Notes under the pieces: generated by a model
Told to the model about the DNA's origin: nothing
What the model saw: only the letters and a program-made list of their open reading frames with translations
Database searches by the model: none
Made by a program: the position numbers and the translations under genes
NCBI RefSeq assembly: GCF_021389975.1
Contig: NZ_CP089981.1
Coordinates: 2,381,501 to 2,445,500, forward strand
Direction: 5' to 3'
Origin: Fulvivirga ulvae
GTDB lineage: Bacteria; Bacteroidota; Bacteroidia; Cytophagales; Cyclobacteriaceae
DNA length: 64,000 bases
Shown here: in pieces, positions 16,969-24,489 of the stretch
Position numbering within the stretch: the first letter of the stretch is position 1
Layout: every line of letters begins with the position of its first letter

Positions 16969-18081
16969 GTGTATTTTGATGATTTTGAGGTAATGTTAAC
17001 GGAAGGGAAGGTAGTGCAGAGCAATAACTACTACCCGTTCGGGCTACAGCAAAGCACAAGCTGGACCAGGGCAGAACAAACTCCAAACGCCCACAAGTTC
17101 AATGCGGCCACCGAGTATAACGACTTTACGGATACTTACGACACGCCGTTCAGGCAGTACGATCCGGCAACGGGGCGTTTCAATGGTGTGGATGCTTTAG
17201 CCCACATGATGCCAAACCTAACGCCTTATAGGTTTGGGTTTAATAATCCAGTTTCTTTTAATGATCCTACGGGGCTTATAGAACTTCCTTTAGTGTGCAA
17301 AACCTGTGAAACGAATGGGGGTAGCGGGGGAAGTGGTTTTGACCAATACGACGACTTGGTGAGCTCTGGCAATCCCTATTCGTTAGTAGACAGTATGGGG
17401 CCTGGTTCAGGGCGCCACTGGACGGACCAATTATGGAGACGTGCAGGAGCTGTTGGCATGGAAAGAAATGCCCGTATGATGAGCCAGCAAACCTTTGACA
17501 GGTTTTATAACATTACTGATGATAATCGCTGGGAGAAGGCCAATGAAGCTGCCGTTAATGTGTACGGAAAAGTTGGCTCTGTTGAAGTTGGTGGGTATAA
17601 AAGTAATAAATACGGCTGGAAGAAAAATCCGTCTCAGAATGGATGGAGTGTTATGGATTTTAGTATGGACGAACCCAAAATGGTTTATGCAGGTCTTGGT
17701 GGAGATATGGCAAGTTCTTCCTTAAAGACACTGGTTACTGTTACTGGGTTTACTCAAATGGCCACTGAGATAGCGGTTAATGGCTCTAAACCTCTGTATA
17801 CTGGAGCTAAGCAGTGGGCAAACATGACCCGAGTAGGAAGTAAGTTTGCAACTAAACTTGGTATTGCAGGAGTGGCACTTACCGGAGTAGATGCAGTAAT
17901 TCAAGGCGAATGGAAAAATCATCACACTGCGGATGTCTTAATAGGAGCCGCACTTACAGCAGGAGGCTTTATACCTGGGATAAACATTGGAATAGCAGTT
18001 GTAGGAGGGGCGTATTTCCTCGCTGATTTTGGATGGCAAATGTATTCTGGAAAAAGTATTACAGAAAGCTTATTTGACTAA
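16969..18081 (+). CDS. Orphan RHS 3' end 3 with a hydrophobic Gly-rich tip
   Basis: The open frame begins inside the RHS core (NEVYFDDFEV) with only a nominal GTG start. From 16963 to about 17700 the DNA is nearly identical to the main gene at 6875-7616, including the tip spacer IELPLVCKTCETNGG and the trunk GRHWTDQLWRRAGAVGMERN. After that the proteins diverge but stay alike in character: the C-terminus has glycine-rich hydrophobic stretches (GIAGVALTGVDAV, GINIGIAVVGGAYFLADFG), comparable with the main tip. A silent variant of a membrane-acting tip is inferred. A four-helix membrane gene follows after 14 bp. Confidence 0.7.
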   Translation: MYFDDFEVMLTEGKVVQSNNYYPFGLQQSTSWTRAEQTPNAHKFNAATEYNDFTDTYDTPFRQYDPATGRFNGVDALAHMMPNLTPYRFGFNNPVSFNDPTGLIELPLVCKTCETNGGSGGSGFDQYDDLVSSGNPYSLVDSMGPGSGRHWTDQLWRRAGAVGMERNARMMSQQTFDRFYNITDDNRWEKANEAAVNVYGKVGSVEVGGYKSNKYGWKKNPSQNGWSVMDFSMDEPKMVYAGLGGDMASSSLKTLVTVTGFTQMATEIAVNGSKPLYTGAKQWANMTRVGSKFATKLGIAGVALTGVDAVIQGEWKNHHTADVLIGAALTAGGFIPGINIGIAVVGGAYFLADFGWQMYSGKSITESLFD

Positions 18082-18095
18082 TTATATATAATTTT

Positions 18096-18476
18096 ATGTA
18101 TGACTTTATGTTTAAAACCTTCTTTAACTTATTTAATAAGATAGGGACGGTGGATCCAAGAGACAATGCTGTTTCAATGGTCGTATTAGCATTCTTTGCT
18201 CATTTATTCTTTTTGCTTAACTTGATTATGCTCGTATTTAAGACAAATTTGTTGACTTTAGCATATGGGGAAAATCATAGTAAATATCTTTGGTTACCAG
18301 TTATATTAATGATCATGTTCCTTTTTTATAAATATTATAATGGAAATAGAACTGATAAAATATTAAAGGACGGTAATATGGTGAAAGGGACGGTATTGGT
18401 AAGAGATGTGATAATTGTCGTTGTCTTAATAGTTTTGCCATTCGGTTTGGGAATTGTATTGTTAAACTCAAACTAA
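18096..18476 (+). CDS. Four-helix membrane protein, divergent putative immunity
   Basis: This 126-residue protein follows the hydrophobic tip of orphan 3. Helices lie near residues 27-48, 65-80 and 103-121. Its layout matches the products at 8045 and 18802 (aromatic N-terminus YDFMFKTFFNLF, a basic patch after the third helix, a final hydrophobic segment), but sequence similarity is weak. It is probably the cognate immunity protein for the variant tip at 16969-18081. Confidence 0.6.
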   Translation: MYDFMFKTFFNLFNKIGTVDPRDNAVSMVVLAFFAHLFFLLNLIMLVFKTNLLTLAYGENHSKYLWLPVILMIMFLFYKYYNGNRTDKILKDGNMVKGTVLVRDVIIVVVLIVLPFGLGIVLLNSN

Positions 18477-18502
18477 AAGATGCCAACGAATGGGCTAAAG
18501 GG

Positions 18503-18745
18503 TTGAGTGAATCCGATAGGAATAAGCTTAATGAAATTTTAGAAACTAAGTTCGGTTCAGGGTTAAATGATGAAGCTGAGAAAAAGGGCATTAATCAAAT
18601 CCTTAAGAAAGGAAAAGTTACTACAGAGGATGAGTATCGATTACTGCTGAATAGAATTGAAGAAATACATACAGACCCTTTAAAAAAAGAAGAGGTGGAA
18701 AGGATAAATCTTCTTTTGATTGAATACCACAAGAAGCAGAAATGA
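18503..18745 (+). CDS. Small charged helical protein, possible cytoplasmic immunity
   Basis: This 80-residue protein begins at TTG (MSESDRNKLNEILETKFGSG); the frame is open further upstream, so the true start is uncertain. It is soluble, Lys/Glu-rich and predicted helical, unlike its membrane neighbours. It lies between an immunity-like gene and a tip stub. The family is not recognised; it may protect against a different class of tip now lost. Confidence 0.4.
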   Translation: MSESDRNKLNEILETKFGSGLNDEAEKKGINQILKKGKVTTEDEYRLLLNRIEEIHTDPLKKEEVERINLLLIEYHKKQK

Positions 18746-18801
18746 TCCCTCCCTATCCTTGTGGTTTAGGTTTTATTCCAATAGGTAAAAAGCCTAATTA
18801 A
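18746..18801 (+). pseudogene. Stub of a main-type RHS tip terminus
   Basis: The frame ending in TAA directly before the ATG at 18802 reads PPYPCGLGFIPIGKKPN. This matches the very end of the main RHS tip (VSFVPIGKKIK), and the TAA-ATG junction is the same as at 8042-8045. So a main-type tip once preceded this immunity gene and all but its last codons has been replaced. Confidence 0.6.
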
Positions 18802-19191
18802 ATGATGAACTTGTTTGATTATATATATTACAGAATATATACATTCTTTCTTAAACAAAGAGATAATGTTCCTGAAACAAAAGGAAGTGTTTTATTGACA
18901 GTATTACAGTGTTTTTCATTATTAAGTGTAGTGGCATTGGTAAAGCTGGTTAGAGACTTTTCCTTGCCTCCTAAGATCTACCTGGTTCCATTTGTTGTTC
19001 CTATAGGTGTGTTTAACTGGTATCGGTATGAAAGAAATTTTGACATAGAGAAATATAAAGCTCGATGGAGTCATGAGCTAAAATCAGAAAGGAGGAAAAA
19101 AGATTGGTTAATTGTTACATGGTTTGTCCTTGTAATTTTAATCCCAGTTTCTATTGGGGTATTACGACATAATTTGGGGTTGATTAAATGA
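18802..19191 (+). CDS. Four-helix membrane protein, paralogue of the main immunity candidate
   Basis: This 129-residue protein is closely related to 8045-8434: both have an aromatic N-terminus (FDYIYYRIYTFF here), NWYRYERNFDI, RRKKDWLIVTWF and the identical end PVSIGVLRHNLGLI, while the first 65 residues differ more. It sits right behind a stub of a main-type tip. This is the pattern expected for an older immunity gene kept after its toxin was displaced. Confidence 0.65.
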   Translation: MMNLFDYIYYRIYTFFLKQRDNVPETKGSVLLTVLQCFSLLSVVALVKLVRDFSLPPKIYLVPFVVPIGVFNWYRYERNFDIEKYKARWSHELKSERRKKDWLIVTWFVLVILIPVSIGVLRHNLGLIK

Positions 19192-19196
19192 CTTTG

Positions 19197-19265
19197 CTGG
19201 CCGTAGGTTTAGCGCAGCGATCCTTACGACACCAATGAAGTAGGCGTCCGCCCGATTGGATTTAT
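19197..19265 (+). repeat. R element, partial copy D
   Basis: Only the 5' part of R is present: CTGGCCGTAGG, a TTTAGCGCAGCGAT loop like the TTTAGCATAGCGAT of copy C, then CCTTACG, AATGAAGTAGG and CGTCCGCCCG. The stem arms differ from copies B and C but still pair (CGTA-GG with CC-T-TACG, one bulge), so the changes compensate each other. It marks the right end of the array. Confidence 0.6.
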
Positions 19266-19396
19266 TACAGAGAATTGAACACTAGAAAAATAGGGAAGTG
19301 TGGAGATTAAGCTTTTTGTTTAAGAAGGCTGTATTGATCGTTTATTGTACCTGTTTTTATCTTTTTAATAGTGGGGAATAAACTTATTTTGACATT

Positions 19397-19630
19397 ATGA
19401 GCATGTACAAAGGGCCTTATGGTTTTGAATTTATAGGTGCATTTATAAGATGGTTCTTTTTGATACTTTTTCCTAAATATAGAAAGCAGAAAGATCTTTT
19501 TAAAAAAGTTTTAACCGGAGGTGCTTCCTTCGGTGAACGATCTTCGGAAGTATTCATTTTAAATTTGCTTACAGGAGTAATCACTATTGTGCTGGTGTTG
19601 ATTGTGCTCATATATACAAGCCATGCCTGA
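19397..19630 (+). CDS. Small two-helix membrane protein
   Basis: This 77-residue protein has an aromatic first helix (about 10-26) and a second at about 52-73, joined by a basic loop (KYRKQKDLFKKVL). About 130 bp of AT-rich DNA without a gene separates it from the last R copy. It overlaps the next gene by 8 bp, which suggests coupling. Whether it belongs to the RHS array or to older chromosome is unclear. Confidence 0.55.
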   Translation: MSMYKGPYGFEFIGAFIRWFFLILFPKYRKQKDLFKKVLTGGASFGERSSEVFILNLLTGVITIVLVLIVLIYTSHA

Positions 19631-20114
19631 AAAGCTAGAGCGATTTAGCCTGCAATCTTTATCTACACTATTTATTGAAATGCTAAACACTGAAAAGGAA
19701 ATTACACTGAATAAATATGGGCAGGGACTTGTCGATCCAAAAGTGTTAGTAGATGAATTTTCAAGCTTTGGCCTATCCGAAAAGAGAAGTTATCTAAAAG
19801 AGATAATTGCCCTTATCCAACAATCAAAACCACAGGAAGAAGATATACGATCCGCGATAGTTGAGAGTAAATTAAAACCAACATTTACCCCTTGTGTGCT
19901 TCTAGCCAAAGGTATAACCAGTCATCTTTTACAAAGGATTGCTGAGCTGCCTGATTATGAATTGAATAAGGCGTTAAAGTTATTGTTGGGTTTATTTAAA
20001 GTATCTTACCAGAGGCGATTTCAAGCTGAAAAAAACAATCCTGATAAATGGTGGTATTGGGATCTCTCGGATGAGCGTAATGTGGAAAAAGTGTTAAAAA
20101 AGTATTTAGATTGA
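19623..20114 (+). CDS. Conserved-looking helical protein of unknown function
   Basis: This 163-residue protein starts at the ATG that overlaps the end of the previous gene; a GTG at 19602 is less likely. It is soluble and helical, with CVLLAKGITSHLL in the middle and an aromatic C-terminus KWWYWDLSDERNVEKVLKKY. The WWYWDLSDE end recalls small proteins I associate with Bacteroidota toxin-immunity neighbourhoods (DUF5958-like), but this is memory-based and unverified. Confidence 0.5.
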   Translation: MPEKLERFSLQSLSTLFIEMLNTEKEITLNKYGQGLVDPKVLVDEFSSFGLSEKRSYLKEIIALIQQSKPQEEDIRSAIVESKLKPTFTPCVLLAKGITSHLLQRIAELPDYELNKALKLLLGLFKVSYQRRFQAEKNNPDKWWYWDLSDERNVEKVLKKYLD

Positions 20115-20178
20115 TCGTTTCTTCCCAAACTGATAATCAGCGTTTTATCAATCATTATAAAAGATAATATTGTGGATC

Positions 20179-20211
20179 AATCCACCAAGGGTGCAAAACC
20201 CTTGGTGGATT
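20179..20211. terminator. Bidirectional hairpin between the island and rng
   Basis: A perfect 14-bp inverted repeat (AATCCACCAAGGGT / ACCCTTGGTGGATT) with a 5-base loop separates the convergent genes at 19623 (+) and rng (-). There is no long T-tract on either side, so its termination strength is uncertain. Confidence 0.6.
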
Positions 20212-20233
20212 AGGATGGTTAGAATTGAATTAT

Positions 20234-21793
20234 TTACAATTCCCCTACATCTATTTCCTCTCCAAACTTGTTGAGGAATTTGTATTCTGTAATGGCCAGC
20301 GAAGAGTCCTGCACCATTTTGATCCATTTGAAATATTTCAAAAACCACTTCAGCCTTCTGGACATCGTACCTTTGGTGAAATAGGCATAAATGAAAGGAT
20401 GTATAACCACGGTTATATCCTTGTCGTTCTGCTTGGTCATCAGATGGTCAACTGATCTCTCAATAAGGTCTGAAACCAGTATAGAAGCACTGATCTTACC
20501 TGTTCCCTGGCAGGTAGGGCACACTTCTTTAGTGGTAATGTTCATTTCCGGCCTTACCCGCTGGCGTGTGATCTGCATCAGGCCGAATTTTGACAATGGC
20601 AGAACGGTGAACTTAGACCGGTCCGCAGCCATTTCATCTTTAATGACCTTATAGATCGTCTTTTTGTTCTCAGCCCTCTTCATATCAATGAAGTCGACTA
20701 CGATAATGCCACCCATATCACGCAACCTGAGCTGCCTTGCTATTTCCTTAGCGGCCTCAATGTTTACCGAAAGAGCGGTTGCTTCCTGGTCCTCTTCACG
20801 GTTAGATTTATTACCGCTGTTTACGTCGATAACATGAAGCGCTTCCGTATGCTCTATGATCAGGTATCCTCCGCCTTTGAGGCTTACAGATTGACCGAAG
20901 GCTGATTTTATCTGTTTTTCTATGCCAAAATTCTCAAAGATCTTTGCTTTGCCATTGTAAAGCTTTACAATCTTCTCCTTGTCAGGGGCGATGGTCTTGA
21001 TGTAAGTCCTTACTTCATCATATATCTCTTTATCATCGATATGGATGTTGTCAAACGACTCATTAAGAACATCTCTGAGGATGGACGAGGCTTTGCTCAT
21101 CTCACCGATTACTTTTTCCCTTGGCTTGGCTGTTTTAAGTGTTTTGGCACCCTGATGCCATATGTCAAGAAGATGCCGGAGGTCTGAGTCCAGCTCCCTT
21201 ACATCTTTACCCTGAGCTACTGTTCTTATAATTACACCAAAATTCTCAGGTTTGATTGATGACACCAGTCTTACGAGTCTCTTTCGCTCGTCGCTGCTGC
21301 TAATTTTCTTAGAGACATTTACTGTGTTCGAAAAAGGAACAAGTACCAAATATCTGCCTGCCAGAGACAACTCGCAGGATAATCGCGGCCCTTTTGTTGA
21401 TATAGGCTCTTTTACAACCTGTACTAGTATTTGTTGATTCCTGGAAAGTACATTGGTGATCTTTCCATGTTTATCTATGTCTGGCTTTAAGCCAAATTTT
21501 TCCAGTTTACTGGAGGTATTTTTTTTTGAAAGCGCACGCTTCGTGAAATCCTGAAGCGAACTGAATTTAGGTCCCAGATCGAGATAATGCAGAAAGGCAT
21601 CTTTCTCGTAACCTATATCAATAAACGCTGCATTGAGACCCTGAACTACTTTTCTGACAGTACCCAGGTATATATCTCCAACTGTAAACTGGTTTCCATC
21701 TTCGTCATGATGGAACTCAACAAGACTTTTATCTTTTAATAGGGCTATACGACATCCGTTTTGAGTTGAATTGATTATTAATTCGTTACTCAA
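20234..21793 (-). CDS. rng: Ribonuclease G / E family endoribonuclease
   Basis: A 519-residue protein of RNase G length and layout. It has an N-terminal S1-like RNA-binding domain (about 35-140, FTVGDIYLGTVRKVV and AAFIDIG), a catalytic DNase I-like core with the metal-binding Asp in VIDVNSGNKS (D323) and VVDFIDM (D367), and the zinc-link motif CPTCQGTG (C425, C428). RNase G cuts single-stranded AU-rich RNA and matures 16S rRNA in the cytoplasm. The start at 21793 gives the expected N-terminus. The COX24-like ribosomal peptide gene lies upstream on the same strand, about 85 bp away with a hairpin between them. Confidence 0.93.
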   Translation of the reverse strand: MSNELIINSTQNGCRIALLKDKSLVEFHHDEDGNQFTVGDIYLGTVRKVVQGLNAAFIDIGYEKDAFLHYLDLGPKFSSLQDFTKRALSKKNTSSKLEKFGLKPDIDKHGKITNVLSRNQQILVQVVKEPISTKGPRLSCELSLAGRYLVLVPFSNTVNVSKKISSSDERKRLVRLVSSIKPENFGVIIRTVAQGKDVRELDSDLRHLLDIWHQGAKTLKTAKPREKVIGEMSKASSILRDVLNESFDNIHIDDKEIYDEVRTYIKTIAPDKEKIVKLYNGKAKIFENFGIEKQIKSAFGQSVSLKGGGYLIIEHTEALHVIDVNSGNKSNREEDQEATALSVNIEAAKEIARQLRLRDMGGIIVVDFIDMKRAENKKTIYKVIKDEMAADRSKFTVLPLSKFGLMQITRQRVRPEMNITTKEVCPTCQGTGKISASILVSDLIERSVDHLMTKQNDKDITVVIHPFIYAYFTKGTMSRRLKWFLKYFKWIKMVQDSSLAITEYKFLNKFGEEIDVGEL

Positions 21794-21847
21794 AATGTAT
21801 GTGATTTGAGATTAAAACTTATTTAAAAAGATGTGTATAGACACACA

Positions 21848-21866
21848 GTCCCGGGGGCACCGGGAC
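21848..21866 (-). terminator. Hairpin between the COX24-like gene and rng
   Basis: GTCCCGG / CCGGGAC form a 7-bp GC-rich stem with a five-base loop just after the stop of the minus-strand peptide gene. There is no T-tract, so it may instead be a processing or stability hairpin. Confidence 0.4.
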
Positions 21867-21878
21867 CATGATCAAGAA

Positions 21879-21968
21879 TTACTTCTTCTTATGTCTGTTT
21901 TTTCTCAATCTTTTCTTTCTCTTGTGAGTAGCAATCTTATGTCTTTTTCTTTTTTTACCGCAAGGCAT
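21879..21968 (-). CDS. COX24/AURKAIP1-like ribosome-associated basic peptide
   Basis: A 29-codon gene. It begins MPCGKKRKRHKIATHKRKKR and ends in three lysines, with almost no acidic residues. This matches the short COX24/AURKAIP1-domain peptides that Bacteroidota commonly encode; the mitochondrial relative is a small-subunit ribosomal protein (mS38). It lies between a TPR protein gene and rng, both on the same strand. Recognition rests on the nearly invariant sequence. Confidence 0.8.
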   Translation of the reverse strand: MPCGKKRKRHKIATHKRKKRLRKNRHKKK

Positions 21969-21975
21969 ATCTTTA

Positions 21976-22000
21976 AAATTTTTGCTCCCGACTCATCGGG
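21976..22000 (-). terminator. Terminator after the TPR gene
   Basis: On the minus strand CCCGA-TGAG-TCGGG forms a short GC hairpin followed by GCAAAAATTTT, directly upstream of the small peptide gene. The stem is only 5 bp, so partial read-through into the peptide gene is likely. Confidence 0.45.
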
Positions 22001-22020
22001 ATAGTTAAACAATTTTTTAT

Positions 22021-22854
22021 TTATTCAATTTCTTCCAGATAAGAATCCACTGTAGCGTGTACCTGAGGATCATCATCCAGCTCTTTTACTTTTATAAATT
22101 GCTCTTTGGCTTTGTCTTTTTGTCCGGTTTCCATGTAGCTGACTCCTAAAAAGAAGCGAGCCTGTGTGTTTTCCGGATATAGTTCCACCAGCTTGCTGTA
22201 GCGTTCTATGGCTTTGTCATACTGGTTTGACTGCATGGACAAAGCCCCCATATTAAACAGGGCCTTTTCGTTTTCTGGATCCTGTTTCAAAATTTCTCTC
22301 AGCATCATTATACCCTGCATGGGGTTTGATGTTGACAGGTAAGTCATGGCCAGGTTATTCTTAATGTCCAGCCTGCCTGGTGACTTTTCCAATACCTTTT
22401 CATAATATTCCCTTGCTTTGCCACCCATTTGAGCTCTTTTTTCTGCATCCATTGCAAAACTGAAAGCTTCATAATAAGTGTCTCCGGCCCTTTGCCAGTT
22501 TTCCACAGTTGGAATATTTTGAGCAATGATTTCAACGAACTTAGCTGCACTATCGTATTTACTCACGCTTAGATACAGCTTTGCCAAAGAGTCCGCAAAG
22601 ATAACACTTTTTTCAATATTTTTACTAGCGGTAAGTTTTTCCTTTAAAATTTTGATATTTTGTCGGGAATCTCCCGATAGCTCCAGATCGTGAGCATTGG
22701 TGGTGATCCCGGAGTCCGGGGGTGCGGTTGATGTGGGTTCCTGAGAAGAACTTAGCTCATCCGAGTCATTGTCAACCACAACTTTTGGTAAGCTGAAAAT
22801 AAGCAGTACCAGCAGGGCTGCACTTGCAATTAATATTATCCTTGTCTTTAGCAT
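22021..22854 (-). CDS. Membrane-anchored TPR protein
   Basis: A 277-residue protein with an N-terminal hydrophobic anchor (about residues 5-25), a Ser/Thr/Pro-rich linker and TPR repeats from about 70 to 270 (AGDTYYEAFSFAMDAEKRAQ, ALFNMGALSMQSNQYDKAIE, ARFFLGVSYMETGQKDKAKE). Such proteins scaffold complexes at the cell envelope; no partner can be named from sequence. It is followed by the COX24-like gene and rng and preceded by the HU-like gene, all on the minus strand. Confidence 0.75.
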   Translation of the reverse strand: MLKTRIILIASAALLVLLIFSLPKVVVDNDSDELSSSQEPTSTAPPDSGITTNAHDLELSGDSRQNIKILKEKLTASKNIEKSVIFADSLAKLYLSVSKYDSAAKFVEIIAQNIPTVENWQRAGDTYYEAFSFAMDAEKRAQMGGKAREYYEKVLEKSPGRLDIKNNLAMTYLSTSNPMQGIMMLREILKQDPENEKALFNMGALSMQSNQYDKAIERYSKLVELYPENTQARFFLGVSYMETGQKDKAKEQFIKVKELDDDPQVHATVDSYLEEIE

Positions 22855-22920
22855 TAAATTTCAGTTAGAAACACATGCAAAGTTCAAGGATAATATTAAG
22901 ATTTAAAAGCAAAGGGATTA

Positions 22921-23223
22921 TTAACTGTTTGCGTCCTTTACTTTATCACTGGTCTTAATCTTCTCAATAAATACCTTAGAAGGTTTGAAACTCGGTATAT
23001 AGTGCTCATCGATTACAATTGCCGTATTCTTGGAAATGTTTCTGGCAATTTTCTTCTTGCGCTTCTTATTTACAAAGCTGCCAAACCCTCTGACGTAAAT
23101 GTTATTTCCTTCTGCCATTGAGTTTTTAACAATATTGAAAAATGCCTCAACAGAAACAGTTACGTCTGATTTGTCGATTCCGGTCTTCTCGGAGATTTCG
23201 GATATTACTTCTGCTTTAGTCAC
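22921..23223 (-). CDS. hup: HU/IHF-family DNA-binding protein
   Basis: A 100-residue protein with the full HU fold: helical dimerisation half (MTKAEVISEISEKTGIDKSD, VEAFFNIVKNSMAEG), then IYVRGFGSF and the DNA-binding arm. The arm lacks the usual RxGRNPxT core: it reads RKKKIARNISKNTAIVIDEH followed by YIPSFKPSKVF. This HU/IHF variant is common in Bacteroidota. The tail KTSDKVKDANS is a short charged extension. A TAnnTTTG motif about 55 bp upstream could be its promoter. Confidence 0.88.
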   Translation of the reverse strand: MTKAEVISEISEKTGIDKSDVTVSVEAFFNIVKNSMAEGNNIYVRGFGSFVNKKRKKKIARNISKNTAIVIDEHYIPSFKPSKVFIEKIKTSDKVKDANS

Positions 23224-23276
23224 GAATAATAGTCTTTTTGATTAACGATATTAATTACTAGGTGTATATTGGTCAG

Positions 23277-23284
23277 CAAATTTA
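23277..23284 (-). promoter_or_regulatory. Putative Bacteroidota -7 element before hup
   Basis: On the minus strand the bases TAAATTTG match the TAnnTTTG consensus of Bacteroidota sigma factor, about 55 bp upstream of the hup start. No clear -33 TTTG is seen. Confidence 0.4.
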
Positions 23285-23368
23285 GGCTCCGTGGGAATAT
23301 AAAAAAATTAACTATGCCAAAAATCTAACACCCCATTTTGAGCATTTTTTGACTAAAAAGTGACCTAA

Positions 23369-24439
23369 TTGAATAACAAAAAATTCGCAAAAAAGTTAAT
23401 TACATGGTATAACACGCATAAACGTGAACTGCCATGGCGCGATACGTCCGATCCTTATAAAATATGGCTCTCAGAGATCATTTTGCAACAAACCCGTGTT
23501 GCCCAGGGCCTGCCTTATTACCACAGATTTGTAGAACATTTTGAAAAAATTGGAGATTTGGCAGCGGCCAGCGAGCAGGAAATCCTACGCCTATGGCAAG
23601 GGCTAGGATATTACTCAAGGGCCAGAAACTTACATAAGTGCGCAAAAATAGTTGCAGAAAATTTGGGTGGAAACTTCCCGTTTGGGTATAAAAACTTGTT
23701 AAAACTACCAGGAATTGGTAAGTATACGGCTGCTGCGATCGCCTCTTTTGCTTACCGCGAACAGGTGCCCGTAATAGATGGAAATGTATACCGAGTGCTG
23801 TCCAGAGTCTACGGTATAGACGCTGATATTTCCAGCGGCAGCGGGCAGCGAAAATTTGAGAAGCTTGCCGGTGAACTGATCCCCGCGGAGCAGCCGGATA
23901 TCTACAATCAGGCCATCATGGAGTTTGGCGCTACACACTGTACACCAAAATCACCGGCATGTGATAATTGTATTTTTAATATAGAATGTCATGCACGCAT
24001 ACATAATCTGCAGAGAGAGCTTCCTGTCAAGCTGGGAAAAGTAAAAGTTAAGGATCGGTATTTCCATTATATGGTGTTCACAAAAGGGGAACATATGGCT
24101 TTGAAGCAGCGAAAGGGTAATGACATCTGGAGAGGCCTCTTCGATTACCTGCTTTTTGAAGATAAAGAATTCAGGGACTTTGACTGGATAATCCATAATT
24201 ACGACCATTTAAGTGAACTGCTTCCATATATCAAAGAGGTAAATGTGAGCGCCGGATACAAGCATGTGCTTACACACCGCAGGCTTCACGCACGTTTTTT
24301 TACAATAGAGCTCAGTGAGGGCACAGAAGTTGCCAATATGATAACCCGCCTGGGATTGCAGTTTTTTGATCATGAAGATATTCATCAATTACCCAAACCT
24401 GTTTTGGTTTCACGTTATTTGAATGATACTATTTTTTAG
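23369..24439 (+). CDS. mutY: A/G-specific adenine DNA glycosylase MutY
   Basis: This 356-residue enzyme removes adenine paired with 8-oxoguanine. Visible features are the catalytic Glu in SEIILQQT (E36), the helix-hairpin-helix LPGIGKYTAAAIASFAY with catalytic Asp in VIDGNV (D137), the 4Fe-4S cysteines C191, C198, C201 and C207 with the usual spacing, and a C-terminal NUDIX-like domain (about 230-350) for 8-oxoG recognition. The start is TTG at 23369 because a stop lies just upstream in frame and no ATG fits. It is divergent from hup and followed by ssb, gldE and gldD, a gene order seen in many Bacteroidota. Confidence 0.93.
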   Translation: MNNKKFAKKLITWYNTHKRELPWRDTSDPYKIWLSEIILQQTRVAQGLPYYHRFVEHFEKIGDLAAASEQEILRLWQGLGYYSRARNLHKCAKIVAENLGGNFPFGYKNLLKLPGIGKYTAAAIASFAYREQVPVIDGNVYRVLSRVYGIDADISSGSGQRKFEKLAGELIPAEQPDIYNQAIMEFGATHCTPKSPACDNCIFNIECHARIHNLQRELPVKLGKVKVKDRYFHYMVFTKGEHMALKQRKGNDIWRGLFDYLLFEDKEFRDFDWIIHNYDHLSELLPYIKEVNVSAGYKHVLTHRRLHARFFTIELSEGTEVANMITRLGLQFFDHEDIHQLPKPVLVSRYLNDTIF

Positions 24440-24459
24440 TTAGATTTATAAAACATTAG

Positions 24460-24467
24460 TAGCTTTG
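24460..24467 (+). promoter_or_regulatory. Putative -7 element for ssb-gldE-gldD
   Basis: TAGCTTTG fits TAnnTTTG and lies 22 bp before the ssb start, in the short gap after mutY. A weak -33 candidate (TTAG) lies about 21 bp upstream. Confidence 0.45.
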
Positions 24468-24489
24468 CAAAAAAGATTAAAACGAGAAT

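Noticed and set aside
8463..19265. CRISPR array reading of the R copies
   Set aside because: Copies are 165-255 bp and kilobases apart with coding units between them, and no cas genes are present.
1..20114. Insertion sequence or integrase driving the array
   Set aside because: No transposase, integrase or recombinase motif and no terminal inverted repeats flanked by target duplications were seen; homologous recombination fits the data better.
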